Assembly: GCA_002343775.1 (NCBI GenBank)
Contig: DDSH01000016.1
Location: forward strand, 1 to 64,000
Length of the DNA: 64,000 nt
Direction: 5' to 3'
From: Anaerolineales bacterium UBA2395
Lineage (GTDB): Bacteria; Chloroflexota; Anaerolineae; Anaerolineales; Villigracilaceae
Positions 51,162-59,459 of this stretch are shown piece by piece. The notes below the pieces were generated by a model. It had not been told where the DNA came from. It saw nothing but the letters and a program-made list of their open reading frames with translations, and made no database searches. Every line of letters begins with the position of its first letter. Position 1 is the stretch's first letter. The position numbers and the translations under genes are program-made.

Positions 51162-52157
51162 ATGACCGCTATCGAAGTCAACCAACTGACGAGAGCCTTT
51201 CAATCCAAACGCAAAGCCGCAGGCCTGGCGGCATCGGCGCGCGCATTGTTCCAGCCGGAGTACAACACTGTCGAAGCCGTGCGCGGAATCTCCTTCCGCA
51301 TGGAGGCAGGTGAACTGCTGGGCTTCATCGGTCCGAACGGTGCGGGTAAATCCACCACCATTAAAATGCTCACGGGCATTCTGCACCCCAGCAGCGGCGG
51401 AGCAAGGGTACTCGGCTTCACACCGTGGAAAGAACGCGAAAAACTCGCCTTTCAGATCGGCACAGTCTTCGGGCAGCGTCCACAACTTTGGTATCACCTG
51501 CCAGCCATCGATACTTTCCTTCTGTTCGGTAAGATCTACGAGTTGGATGACCGCGAAACACAAAAGCGGATCGACCTCCTTGCCGAGGCGTTTGAAATAC
51601 GGGATCTGCTGGAGACTCCCGTCCGCAAACTATCGCTGGGGCAAAGGATGCGCTGCGAAGTTGCCGCTTCGCTTCTTCACCGCCCAAAGTTGATCCTGCT
51701 CGATGAGCCTTCAATTGGGCTGGATGTGGTTGCCAAGCAACACATCCGCGACGCGATCCGCCGAATGAATCAAGAGGAAGGTGTGGGAGTGCTGCTCACC
51801 TCCCACGATGCGGGAGATTTGGAAGCGCTTTGCAAACGCGTCATCATCGTCAACCACGGGCAGATCGTGTACGAAGACAAGGTCTCGAATCTGAAGCGCA
51901 AACATCTCACCACCAAACTGGTCGAAGTCCGCTACGCCGAGGAAGTCCCCGCCAATTTCCGGCTCGACGGCGTGGAAATCCTCAAAGTTGGGCGGTACGG
52001 CGTGAAACTGCGCTTCGACACCGATCAGACCGCTGTAGATTCCGTGCTGGCACATCTTTCCGGTGTCGGCGAACTGGTGGATATCACCATTTCCGACCCG
52101 CCGCTGGAAGAAGTCATCGCAAAGATTTACAGAGAGGCGGCGCCGGCGTCCTCATGA
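51162..52157 (+). CDS. ABC-2 type exporter ATPase
   Basis: The 331-residue product has Walker A GFIGPNGAGKSTTIKMLTG, Q-loop VFGQRPQLWYHL, signature LSLGQRMRCEVAASLLH, Walker B LILLDEPSIGLDVVAK and the H-loop LLTSHDAGDLEALCKRV. Its N-terminal extension (ALFQPEYNTVEAVRGISF) is typical of ATPases paired with DUF990 permeases. Substrate is unknown. The permease gene starts at 52154 with an ATGA overlap. Confidence 0.95.
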   Translation: MTAIEVNQLTRAFQSKRKAAGLAASARALFQPEYNTVEAVRGISFRMEAGELLGFIGPNGAGKSTTIKMLTGILHPSSGGARVLGFTPWKEREKLAFQIGTVFGQRPQLWYHLPAIDTFLLFGKIYELDDRETQKRIDLLAEAFEIRDLLETPVRKLSLGQRMRCEVAASLLHRPKLILLDEPSIGLDVVAKQHIRDAIRRMNQEEGVGVLLTSHDAGDLEALCKRVIIVNHGQIVYEDKVSNLKRKHLTTKLVEVRYAEEVPANFRLDGVEILKVGRYGVKLRFDTDQTAVDSVLAHLSGVGELVDITISDPPLEEVIAKIYREAAPASS

Positions 52158-52939
52158 AAAAATATCTCGCCATCTTGAAGATGCAGGTCATCAATAACCT
52201 CGCCTACCCTGGTGATTTCCTTGGTCGTTCGGTGAGCATTGCTGTCTTCCTGTTCATTTTTGCCGGTCTGTGGCAAACGACATATATCATCGCCGGAACA
52301 GCCTCGATCAACGGGCTGACCTTTGCCAACATGATGTGGTACCTGATGATGGCAGAGACCATCGAACTGGGCAGACCGCGCACGAACCGTATCATTTCTG
52401 AGCAGGTCAAGAATGGCGAAGTGGCATACATCTTGAGCAAACCGTACAACTTTGTGCTGTATCACTTCTCTTTCGGGCTGGGAGATGGGCTCATGCGCAT
52501 CGTCATCAACATCCTGGTCGGCATACTCGTAACCTGGCTGCTGGCAGGACCGCCGCCGAGTCTGCTTGGCTGGGGCATGGCGCTGATCACAATGGTCGGC
52601 GCGTGGATCCTGCACTTCTGCATGATGGCGCTGATCGGTCTGGCAGCGTTCGTGGTGGAAGAGACCAATTCGTTCGAATTGATCTACCAGAAATTCGTCT
52701 TCGTCCTCGGCGGGATGATGCTCCCGCTCGACCTGTTCCCCCAGTGGCTGCAAGAGATCGTGAGAGTACTCCCCTTCCCCTATATGATGTACGCCCCTGC
52801 GCGCCTGTTCGTAAAACCGGAATTTGACCTTTTTTTGCAAATGCTTGCAGGGCAATGGTTCTGGGTGGGTGTACTGGTCGTCTTGCTCGCGTTGGCATAT
52901 CGCGGCAGTGAAAAAGTCCTGACCGTGAACGGCGGATGA
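52154..52939 (+). CDS. ABC-2 type exporter permease 1 (DUF990-like)
   Basis: I start it at ATG 52154, overlapping the ATPase stop in ATGA. The 261-residue product has six hydrophobic helices, MWYLMMAETIELGRPRTNRIISEQVKNGEVAYILSKP between helices 2 and 3 and VVEETNSFELIYQKFVFVLGGMMLPLDLFPQWLQ in the C-terminal half, as in DUF990 permeases. It pairs with the next gene to make a heterodimer. Substrate is unknown. Confidence 0.9.
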   Translation: MKKYLAILKMQVINNLAYPGDFLGRSVSIAVFLFIFAGLWQTTYIIAGTASINGLTFANMMWYLMMAETIELGRPRTNRIISEQVKNGEVAYILSKPYNFVLYHFSFGLGDGLMRIVINILVGILVTWLLAGPPPSLLGWGMALITMVGAWILHFCMMALIGLAAFVVEETNSFELIYQKFVFVLGGMMLPLDLFPQWLQEIVRVLPFPYMMYAPARLFVKPEFDLFLQMLAGQWFWVGVLVVLLALAYRGSEKVLTVNGG

Positions 52940-52940
52940 T

Positions 52941-53723
52941 ATGAAAAACATCAAATTTCTCTTTGCCCTCTGGAAAGCCAACCTGCAAGCCGCCCTAGAA
53001 TTCCGCGCCGCATTCCTGACCCAGATCATTTTCATGATGATCAACAACGGCGCCTATTTCATGTTCTGGTTCCTGTATTTTGACAAATTCAAGAACGTGC
53101 GCGGCTGGACGTTACAGGACATGATGCTGTTGTACGGCATTGCCGCCACCGCCTGGGGGCTGGCGGCATATTTCTTTGGTCACTTCACCACGCTGGGAGA
53201 GGTCATTGCCAATGGCAGGTTGGATTACTACCTGTCGCTGCCCAAACCCGTCCTTCTGCATGTGCTTGCTTCCAAAAGCCTTGGCAGCGGCATGGGAGAT
53301 GTCATTTACGGCATTGGCAGTTTCATCTTATCTGGATATCTCTCATGGGATGGCTTCCTTCGGTATGTGCTCGGTGTTCTGGCAGGTGTTTGCATCTTCA
53401 TCTCATTCCTGACCATCATCCAAAGCCTGTCGTTCTGGCTCGGGAATACCGTTGCGTTAAGTCAGATCGCCTTGAGCGCCTTGTTAACCTTTTCGCTCTA
53501 CCCAAGCGCGTTATTCAACTCCGCGACCAAGTTCGTTTTGCTAACCATCATTCCCGCCGCGCTAGTGGGAACCGTCCCCGCCGAATTCGTGCGTTCTTTT
53601 ACCTGGAGCAGCTTGCTGCAAATGTCCGCTGGAGCGTTGATATTCCTCGTGTTGGCAGTATCCATGTTTCGATCTGGGTTGAGGCGGTATGAATCTGGAA
53701 GCGCGATCCAGGTGGAGGTATAG
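52941..53723 (+). CDS. ABC-2 type exporter permease 2 (DUF990-like)
   Basis: The 260-residue product has six helices and the DUF990-type VIANGRLDYYLSLPKPVLLHVLASK loop, the counterpart of the same loop in the first permease. It starts 1 nt after that gene. Together with the ATPase it forms a complete exporter. An unusual surface lipoprotein gene follows after 138 nt. Confidence 0.9.
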   Translation: MKNIKFLFALWKANLQAALEFRAAFLTQIIFMMINNGAYFMFWFLYFDKFKNVRGWTLQDMMLLYGIAATAWGLAAYFFGHFTTLGEVIANGRLDYYLSLPKPVLLHVLASKSLGSGMGDVIYGIGSFILSGYLSWDGFLRYVLGVLAGVCIFISFLTIIQSLSFWLGNTVALSQIALSALLTFSLYPSALFNSATKFVLLTIIPAALVGTVPAEFVRSFTWSSLLQMSAGALIFLVLAVSMFRSGLRRYESGSAIQVEV

Positions 53724-53861
53724 TGAACAAGCAAGAGATCGAATAGGGTCTTAAAATTCACTTACGCTTCTTTTGAAGTAGAATCAATTCTAAAAAATGA
53801 TAATAAACATTATCTTCTTAATGAATAAAAAGAATGGATGAAAGGATTGCGAGGTGAAATA

Positions 53862-55016
53862 ATGAAATCATTCCATCCGATCTATTTTTTTCTGATTAGT
53901 ATGATGACTTTTTCATGCACGATGCCAGCTACCACTGCAGAGGATATCAATCTCTTCTTTGGACGCCCTCAGGATGGAGATGTCATCATGGTCGGTGAGA
54001 CTTTCGACATGCTTGCGAATGGGGTTAACACCGGAGGACCTATATCCCGCATTCTGTTCTTTGCGAATGGAGTTCTGGTCGGGGAGTCACCAAACGCAGC
54101 CGGTGAAAACATCGTCGCTTCGCACAGGTGGACGCCATCTGAGCCGGGGCGGTACACTTTGCAGTTTTCAGCACAACGCGGCAGTGAGTATCATTATTCA
54201 CCTACAATTGTAGTATGCGTTCTTCCATTTCAAATTGCACCGGGGCATCCTACTGATATCTATGCTCACGGCTACGAAGGCGATTGTGTAATTCCCACCC
54301 CAGCAGATTCAACTACCTCAGGAGATCCGACAACAAACACAGTGAGCGCGGGTCCTAACCCTTTAACATACGTGCCACTCTATTACGAATATTGCCCAGA
54401 CAAAACCCGCATTGTTAATTTTAAGTTTTACATAAATGACCCGGGGGACGATGTAGTTTTCACAGCAATCGATATCCAAATGGATCCTGCCCTGTTCGGC
54501 CGCATCAGCGGCGAGACTACATTAGCACTGACCCGCATTGCAACTGTGCCGCCGAGCACCAAACAATTTGCAGGCAGCCTAGACATGCACATCTACCTTA
54601 GCCGATCGTTGACTGTTCCGGAAACTGGCGAAGGACTTAGTGGAAACTTGACCTGGAGGGCGCGTGCATTTGACCGGAGCGGGGAGATCATCCTGGAAGA
54701 AGGTCCATTCACCATACCCGTCACGCCAACAACATGCGAGGACATTCCATTAGCGACTTTCACACCTACGACAACCCCTGCCAGTGTCCCTACCATAGAA
54801 GAGGCACAAATTACCGCTACACCCGCTAGCGCAGCACAATGCCCACCCGGAAGTTATTATTCTGAAATTACAAAAAAATGCTACCAAATCGCCATCCCCA
54901 CCGCTACAAAAAAAGTAAAGGATGATGGAGGAGGCTCGGCATGTGTGCAACCTGCATCTTGCAACCAAAATGAAATCTACAATGGATGTAACTGTGTTCC
55001 CATATCTTCACCATAA
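53862..55016 (+). CDS. Surface lipoprotein or secreted protein, copy C with extra domains
   Basis: I start it at ATG 53862, preceded by GAGGTGA; the longer frame adds eight residues. The 384-residue product has an N-terminal signal with FSC near residue 20, an Ig-like domain at about 30-125 (FFGRPQDGDVIMVGETFDMLANG), a middle domain at about 170-300 that aligns with copies A and B (YYEYCPD, INDPGDDVVFTAIDI, LTWRARAFDRSGEIILEEGPF), a Thr/Pro linker, and a Cys-rich C-terminus (CPPGSYYSEITKKCY, CNQNEIYNGCNC). It is on the plus strand, after the exporter, and AT-rich in its upstream region. Function is unknown. Confidence 0.65.
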   Translation: MKSFHPIYFFLISMMTFSCTMPATTAEDINLFFGRPQDGDVIMVGETFDMLANGVNTGGPISRILFFANGVLVGESPNAAGENIVASHRWTPSEPGRYTLQFSAQRGSEYHYSPTIVVCVLPFQIAPGHPTDIYAHGYEGDCVIPTPADSTTSGDPTTNTVSAGPNPLTYVPLYYEYCPDKTRIVNFKFYINDPGDDVVFTAIDIQMDPALFGRISGETTLALTRIATVPPSTKQFAGSLDMHIYLSRSLTVPETGEGLSGNLTWRARAFDRSGEIILEEGPFTIPVTPTTCEDIPLATFTPTTTPASVPTIEEAQITATPASAAQCPPGSYYSEITKKCYQIAIPTATKKVKDDGGGSACVQPASCNQNEIYNGCNCVPISSP

Positions 55017-55039
55017 AGGCTATTCCGGAAATTTCGCAA

Positions 55040-55543
55040 ATGAATAAAGCAGAATTGGGAAGAGAGCTGGATGAAACCCATCGCCGCTTCATTGACCTTG
55101 TGGAGTCGATCCCGGAATCCGATTATTCTCTCCCCTCTGACAACCCGGCATGGACGGTGGGCGACATCCTTTTCCACATCACGCTGGGTCCGCGGGCACT
55201 GGCTCTGGAGGTTTGGATGACGATCTACGCGGCTGGGCTGTACAACCTTCTGATGCGGCATTTTCCTTCCCGTTTTTTCAACTCGGTCAACGCCTGGTTC
55301 GGCAGCGGACGCAGCGCACGAGTCAACCGTCAGAGTTTGCTCAAGGTATACGGGGAGGCGCACGCAGTCATAAAGTCCAGATTGAAGCGGACGCGGGAAG
55401 AGGATTTGGCAAAAACGGCGGTTTATCCCCTGGATTATGTGTCCGATCTCAAAGGCGAGGTCAGCATCGAGCGGCTTTTCCGCTATGTGACCGGGCATTT
55501 TGAGGAGCATGAGCGGGCATTGAGGCGCGATTCTCTGGTATAA
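55040..55543 (+). CDS. DinB-like four-helix protein
   Basis: The 167-residue product is helical with the DinB-family pattern: DNPAWTVGDILFHITLGPRAL with the first His, and a final HFEEHERAL with two His, at positions where metal is bound. DinB-superfamily proteins act as metal-dependent thiol transferases or hydrolases; the activity here is unknown. The rpsO promoter overlaps its stop codon. Confidence 0.72.
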   Translation: MNKAELGRELDETHRRFIDLVESIPESDYSLPSDNPAWTVGDILFHITLGPRALALEVWMTIYAAGLYNLLMRHFPSRFFNSVNAWFGSGRSARVNRQSLLKVYGEAHAVIKSRLKRTREEDLAKTAVYPLDYVSDLKGEVSIERLFRYVTGHFEEHERALRRDSLV

Positions 55544-55544
55544 T
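55536..55544 (+). promoter_or_regulatory. Extended -10 promoter of rpsO
   Basis: TGGTATAAT (TATAAT at 55539-55544) is an extended -10 that overlaps the stop of the DinB-like gene. A -35 match is not clear. Transcription would start near 55551, giving a leader of about 90 nt. Confidence 0.6.
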
Positions 55545-55558
55545 CCCTCCCCGTGACT

Positions 55559-55607
55559 GGTCCTACCGACGGTAAGCCCCTTGGGGAACGCTATCGGCAC
55601 GGAGACC
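55559..55607 (+). ncRNA. Structured 5' leader of rpsO, probably S15-responsive
   Basis: Nested pairings are visible: GGTC (55559-55562) with GACC (55604-55607), CCGA (55566-55569) with TCGG (55594-55597), and CCC/GGG around CTTG (55577-55586). It lies between promoter and ribosome-binding site. Ribosomal protein S15 commonly represses its own mRNA by such leaders. The function here is inferred from position and structure. Confidence 0.5.
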
Positions 55608-55639
55608 TGCAAATTTTTGAGAAAGGAGACGCATACGTC

Positions 55640-55912
55640 ATGCCGCTCGCAAAGGAAGTTAAGACGAAGGCGATCGAAGATTTTCATCGCCACGACAAGG
55701 ACACCGGCTCGCCTGAAGTTCAGGTTGCCATCCTCACCAACCGCATTCAGCAGTTGACCGAGCACTTGCGCAACAACAAGCAGGATCAATCCTGCCGCCG
55801 TGGTCTGCTCAAGTTGGTGGGTCAGCGCCGCCGCTTGCTCACCTATCTGCGCCAGAGCAATTATCAGTCGTACCTCAGTGTCACTGAACGTTTGAACTTG
55901 CGCCGCAAGTAA
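55640..55912 (+). CDS. rpsO: 30S ribosomal protein S15
   Basis: Binds 16S rRNA helices early in small-subunit assembly. I start it at ATG 55640, 11 nt after GAAAGGAG; the longer frame includes the leader. The 90-residue product has the family sequence FHRHDKDTGSPEVQVAILTNRIQQLTEHL and GQRRRLLTYLRQSNYQSYLSV. It is followed by a terminator and pnp, the same order as in many bacteria. Confidence 0.98.
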   Translation: MPLAKEVKTKAIEDFHRHDKDTGSPEVQVAILTNRIQQLTEHLRNNKQDQSCRRGLLKLVGQRRRLLTYLRQSNYQSYLSVTERLNLRRK

Positions 55913-55919
55913 GAAAGTT

Positions 55920-55955
55920 AGACCCTAAAGGTCTTTGAGACCTTTAGGGTCTTTA
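55920..55955 (+). terminator. Terminator after rpsO
   Basis: AGACCCTAAAGGTCT (55920-55934) pairs perfectly with AGACCTTTAGGGTCT (55938-55952), a 15-bp stem with a 3-nt loop, followed by TTTA. It resembles the uvrB terminator in the CCCTAAAGG/CCCCAAAGG core. Confidence 0.88.
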
Positions 55956-55961
55956 TGTAAA

Positions 55962-56061
55962 CCCGCCGTCAGGAATTGAACAGCGCGAACAACTCGGTTG
56001 TTCCCACTCTTCAGTCCCTGACCCCGAGGCGGGAGTTTTCAGGGGCGGCTGTGTTTCGCCC
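55962..56061 (+). ncRNA. Structured 5' leader of pnp
   Basis: Between the rpsO terminator and the pnp ATG, the sequence forms CCCGCC/GGCGGG (55962-55967 with 56028-56033), GTCAGG/CCTGAC (55968-55973 with 56017-56022), and GAACAAC/GTTGTTC with a TCG loop (55987-56003). A symmetric 13/13-nt internal loop separates the last two stems. A second hairpin GGGCG/CGCCC follows (56043-56061). PNPase often controls its own mRNA at such leaders. I do not match it to a named motif. Confidence 0.55.
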
Positions 56062-56082
56062 ACATTTAGGAGACAATTAAAT

Positions 56083-58338
56083 ATGAAACCCGAAGGTAAA
56101 CGTTATTCGGCTGTCGTTGGCAACAAGACAGTAACCATCGAAACGGGTCGCTTAGCCGGACAGGCTGGCGGCGCTCTTACGCTTGGAATCGATGAAGCGA
56201 TTGTGTTCGCCTCCGCCACCATGGGAGGTGTGCGCGATGGGATCGATTTCTTCCCCCTGAGCGTGGAATACGAAGAGAGACTCTATGCAGGAGGGAAAAT
56301 TCCCGGTTCGTTCTTCCGCCGGGAAGGTCGCGCCACAACGGATGCGATCCTCACCGCAAGATTGACCGACCGACCTTTACGCCCGCTCTTTCAGGATGGC
56401 ATGCGCAATGAAGTGCAGGTCATCATGTATTCCTTCTCGTCTGACGGGGTGAACCCGCTCGACATCCTCGCCATCAACGCCGCTTCGGCTGCGATCATGA
56501 TCTCGGACATTCCCTGGGGCGGACCTGTCGGCGCCGTCCGTGTGGGGCGTGTGAACGGCGAGTTCGTGATCAACCCGACCTTCGCCGAAATGGACGCCTC
56601 TGACCTCGACCTGCGCATTGCCGGCACAAAGGAAGCCATCCTCATGGTGGAGTGCGGCGCGAACGAGATTCCCGAAGACGTGATGGTGCAGGCGCTGGAA
56701 TTGGGTCACGCTTCCATTCAGCCGATCATTGACTTGCAATTGCAAATGGCTGCCGAGATCGGCAAGCCCAAGCGTGAGATCAAATTGTTCCTTCCGAGCG
56801 AAGAAGTTAAGAAGAAGGTCTTCGACCGCGTCAGCGGACCGATGAATGAACTGCTGGACAAGCCGCTCTCCAAAGTAGAGTTCTACACTGGCATGAGCGC
56901 CATCAAGGAAGCCGCCGAAGCCGAATTCTGTACTGTAATCGAAGGCGGAAACCCCGCCGACGCCATGCCCGTTAATGAATTCCGCGAGGCGTTCGAACTG
57001 GCAGAGCAGGCAATCGTCCGCGAGCGCATTTTGAGCATGGGCGCCCGCCCCGATGGTCGCAAACCGACTGAGATCCGCCCGATCTGGTGCGATGTGAACG
57101 TCTCGCCCCGCGCTCATGGAACCGGTCTGTTCACCCGTGGCGAGACCCAGATCCTCTCCTTTGCAACGCTCGGCACTCTCGGCGAAGCGCAGGAATTGGA
57201 CAACCTCTCCCCTAACGACACCAAGCGCTACATGCACCACTACAACTTCCCGCCCTTCTCCACGGGTGAAGTCAAACCCCTGCGAGGACAAAGCAGGCGC
57301 GAGGTTGGTCACGGTGCGTTGGCTGAACGCGCGCTTGAACCGGTCATCCCGACCGAAGAAACCTTCCCGTATGCCATCCGTGTGGTATCCGAGGCATTGT
57401 CTTCCAACGGCTCGACCTCAATGGGTTCGGTCTGCGGTTCGACCTTGGCTCTCATGGATGCGGGCGTGCCGATCAAGGCGCCTGTCTCTGGTGTGGCGAT
57501 GGGTCTTATCACCGATGAATCTGGTCGCTATCAAATTTTGACCGATATCCAAGGCACCGAAGATCACCTAGGCGACATGGACTTCAAGGTCGCAGGGACA
57601 TCTGCGGGTATTACGGCTCTGCAGATGGATATCAAGATCAGCGGCTTGAGCGCCCAGATGATGAAGGAAGCGCTCGAACAGGCTCGTGTGGCACGCATGT
57701 CCATCATGGACAAGATGTTGGCTTCCCTCGCGGAACCGCGCAAAGAACTCAAGCCGCACGCCCCACGCATCATTACCGTCAAAATTCCCGTGGACAAGAT
57801 CGGCGCGCTCATTGGTCCGGGCGGCAAGAATATCCGCGCCCTGCAGGATGAAACTGGCGTCAAGATCGACATCGAAGAAGACGGCACCGTTTACATTGCC
57901 TCAACCGATGGTGTGGGCGCGAAAATTGCTCAGGAACGCATTGAGGGCTTAAGTGAATCCGCTGTGGCTGGCAACATCTACACGGGCAAGGTTGTGCGCG
58001 TGGAAGCCTTTGGTGCCTTTGTCAACATCATGCCTGGTGTGGATGGTCTCGTACATATTTCGCAGCTCGATAGCGAGCGTGTGGAAAAGGTCGAGGATGT
58101 CTGTGTGGTCGGTGATGAACTGACCGTGATGGTCACCGATGTGGATGCTGGCGGAAAAGTCCGCCTCTCACGCCAGGCTGTACTCGAAGGCTGGACACTC
58201 GAAGAAGCCCGAGAAAAGGATAAGGGCGGCGGTGGACGCAATGGCGGCGGGCGTGGCGGTGATCGGGGTGGTCGCGGCGGCGGACGTGGTGGTGATCGTC
58301 GTGGCGGCGGGGACCGCGGCGGACGAGATCGCCGATAA
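56083..58338 (+). CDS. pnp: Polynucleotide phosphorylase with RGG-rich tail
   Basis: 3'-5' exoribonuclease that uses phosphate, part of RNA decay. The 751-residue product has two RNase PH domains (FASATMGGVRDG and RRFREA-like RREVGHGALAERAL), the KH domain near residues 565-625 with IGALIGPGGKNIRALQDETG, and the S1 domain near 630-700 with GKVVRVEAFGAFVNIMPGVDGLVHISQL. The last 35-40 residues are almost only Gly, Arg and Asp with RGG repeats, an extra RNA-binding tail not found in the E. coli enzyme. It has its own structured leader and a strong terminator. Confidence 0.98.
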   Translation: MKPEGKRYSAVVGNKTVTIETGRLAGQAGGALTLGIDEAIVFASATMGGVRDGIDFFPLSVEYEERLYAGGKIPGSFFRREGRATTDAILTARLTDRPLRPLFQDGMRNEVQVIMYSFSSDGVNPLDILAINAASAAIMISDIPWGGPVGAVRVGRVNGEFVINPTFAEMDASDLDLRIAGTKEAILMVECGANEIPEDVMVQALELGHASIQPIIDLQLQMAAEIGKPKREIKLFLPSEEVKKKVFDRVSGPMNELLDKPLSKVEFYTGMSAIKEAAEAEFCTVIEGGNPADAMPVNEFREAFELAEQAIVRERILSMGARPDGRKPTEIRPIWCDVNVSPRAHGTGLFTRGETQILSFATLGTLGEAQELDNLSPNDTKRYMHHYNFPPFSTGEVKPLRGQSRREVGHGALAERALEPVIPTEETFPYAIRVVSEALSSNGSTSMGSVCGSTLALMDAGVPIKAPVSGVAMGLITDESGRYQILTDIQGTEDHLGDMDFKVAGTSAGITALQMDIKISGLSAQMMKEALEQARVARMSIMDKMLASLAEPRKELKPHAPRIITVKIPVDKIGALIGPGGKNIRALQDETGVKIDIEEDGTVYIASTDGVGAKIAQERIEGLSESAVAGNIYTGKVVRVEAFGAFVNIMPGVDGLVHISQLDSERVEKVEDVCVVGDELTVMVTDVDAGGKVRLSRQAVLEGWTLEEAREKDKGGGGRNGGGRGGDRGGRGGGRGGDRRGGGDRGGRDRR

Positions 58339-58351
58339 TCAACAAAATCGC

Positions 58352-58382
58352 AGTGGACGAGGAAATCCTCGTCCACTTTTTT
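58352..58382 (+). terminator. Terminator after pnp
   Basis: An 11-bp perfect stem (58352-58362 with 58367-58377) with a 4-nt loop is followed by TTTTTT. Confidence 0.93.
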
Positions 58383-58484
58383 ATTAATTTGCCTGAAATA
58401 ATCCGACACGCTTGCTCATATTTTGGGGTTATAACAAGCATAACTCCATACTCGGAGTAATAGACCAACAGAGGAGACAAGACC

Positions 58485-59372
58485 ATGCAAGAGAGTGTAC
58501 TTTCGAACGTTGTTTTGCCGCTCGCCATTATCATTATCATGGTGGCATTGGGCATGACCCTGACCATTGCCGATTTCAAGCGCGTCTTTACCCAGCGCAA
58601 ACAGGTATTGATTGGGCTGTTATGCCAATTGGTGCTTTTGCCGATATTGGGCTTTCTTGTCGCAGGCGCTTTTGCGCTCCCAGCCGTGTATGCCATTAGC
58701 ATCGTCCTGCTGGCAGCCGCGCCCGGTGGAGCCACCTCAAACCTGATCGTCCATGCCGCCGACGGTGACCGCGCCTTGTCTGTTACACTGACCGCCATCT
58801 CTAACATGCTGGCTTGGTTCACCATCCCCTTCCTGCTCGGCATCGCCTACACCACCTACGGCAGCGGCGCGTTGGACATTGACTTCCCCGTAGCAAGCAC
58901 TATGATCCAGGTTGCCGTATTAACCGTCATCCCCGTCATTATCGGTATGGCGATCCGTAATTGGAAACCGGATTTCGCCGAAAAGAGCAAACGCTTCAGC
59001 CGCATCTTTGCAACCATCTTCCTGTTCCTCGTCATTCTCGCACTCATCATCCAAAACTGGGACGTAATCGTCAATGACGGTCCGCGCTTTGCTCCGGCAT
59101 TCATCGTGCTCAACATCGCCGCGCTCGCGGTCGGCTATGTCGTTGCCAAACTTGCCAAAATCAACGAAGTGCAAACTGTGACCATCGCCATCGAAACAGG
59201 CATTCAAAATTCCACAGTCGCCATCACGGTTGCTTTGACGATCCTCAACAACAACGAAATGGCGGTCATCCCCGGTCTGTATGCCATTTGGATGTACGTC
59301 ACTGGCTTTGCGCTGGCTTTTTGGATGGCACGCCGGATCCCGGCAGGCTCCGCAGAACAGGCAGCTGCTTAA
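58485..59372 (+). CDS. Bile acid:sodium symporter family (BASS) protein
   Basis: The 295-residue product has about nine to ten helices. The conserved regions are VALGMTLTIADFKRVF in the first loop and LLAAAPGGATSNLIVHAADGDRALSVTLTAISNMLAW, the BASS core motif where sodium and substrate bind, and AIETGIQNSTVAITVAL in the second half. Substrates of bacterial members include organic anions and pantoate; the one here is unknown. GAGGAGA precedes the ATG. A perfect terminator follows. Confidence 0.9.
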   Translation: MQESVLSNVVLPLAIIIIMVALGMTLTIADFKRVFTQRKQVLIGLLCQLVLLPILGFLVAGAFALPAVYAISIVLLAAAPGGATSNLIVHAADGDRALSVTLTAISNMLAWFTIPFLLGIAYTTYGSGALDIDFPVASTMIQVAVLTVIPVIIGMAIRNWKPDFAEKSKRFSRIFATIFLFLVILALIIQNWDVIVNDGPRFAPAFIVLNIAALAVGYVVAKLAKINEVQTVTIAIETGIQNSTVAITVALTILNNNEMAVIPGLYAIWMYVTGFALAFWMARRIPAGSAEQAAA

Positions 59373-59374
59373 TG

Positions 59375-59410
59375 ATAAAAACGGATGGAGAAAACTCCAT
59401 CCGTTTTTAT
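59375..59410 (+). terminator. Terminator after the BASS gene
   Basis: A perfect 16-bp stem (59375-59390 with 59395-59410) with an AAAA loop includes T-rich sequence at the end of the right arm. Confidence 0.92.
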
Positions 59411-59459
59411 TGGATGCGTCTTTATGTGCTAAAATCGGCATTCTGCTTTTGGAGTAATT

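Noticed and set aside
55962..56033. A tRNA on the minus strand in the pnp leader
   Set aside because: The minus strand has a TTCAATT loop-like stretch, but its flanks do not pair into a T arm and no anticodon arm is present.
58200..58338. Low-complexity GGCGG repeats as a mini-satellite or CRISPR remnant
   Set aside because: The repeats are irregular and in frame, encoding the RGG tail of PNPase.
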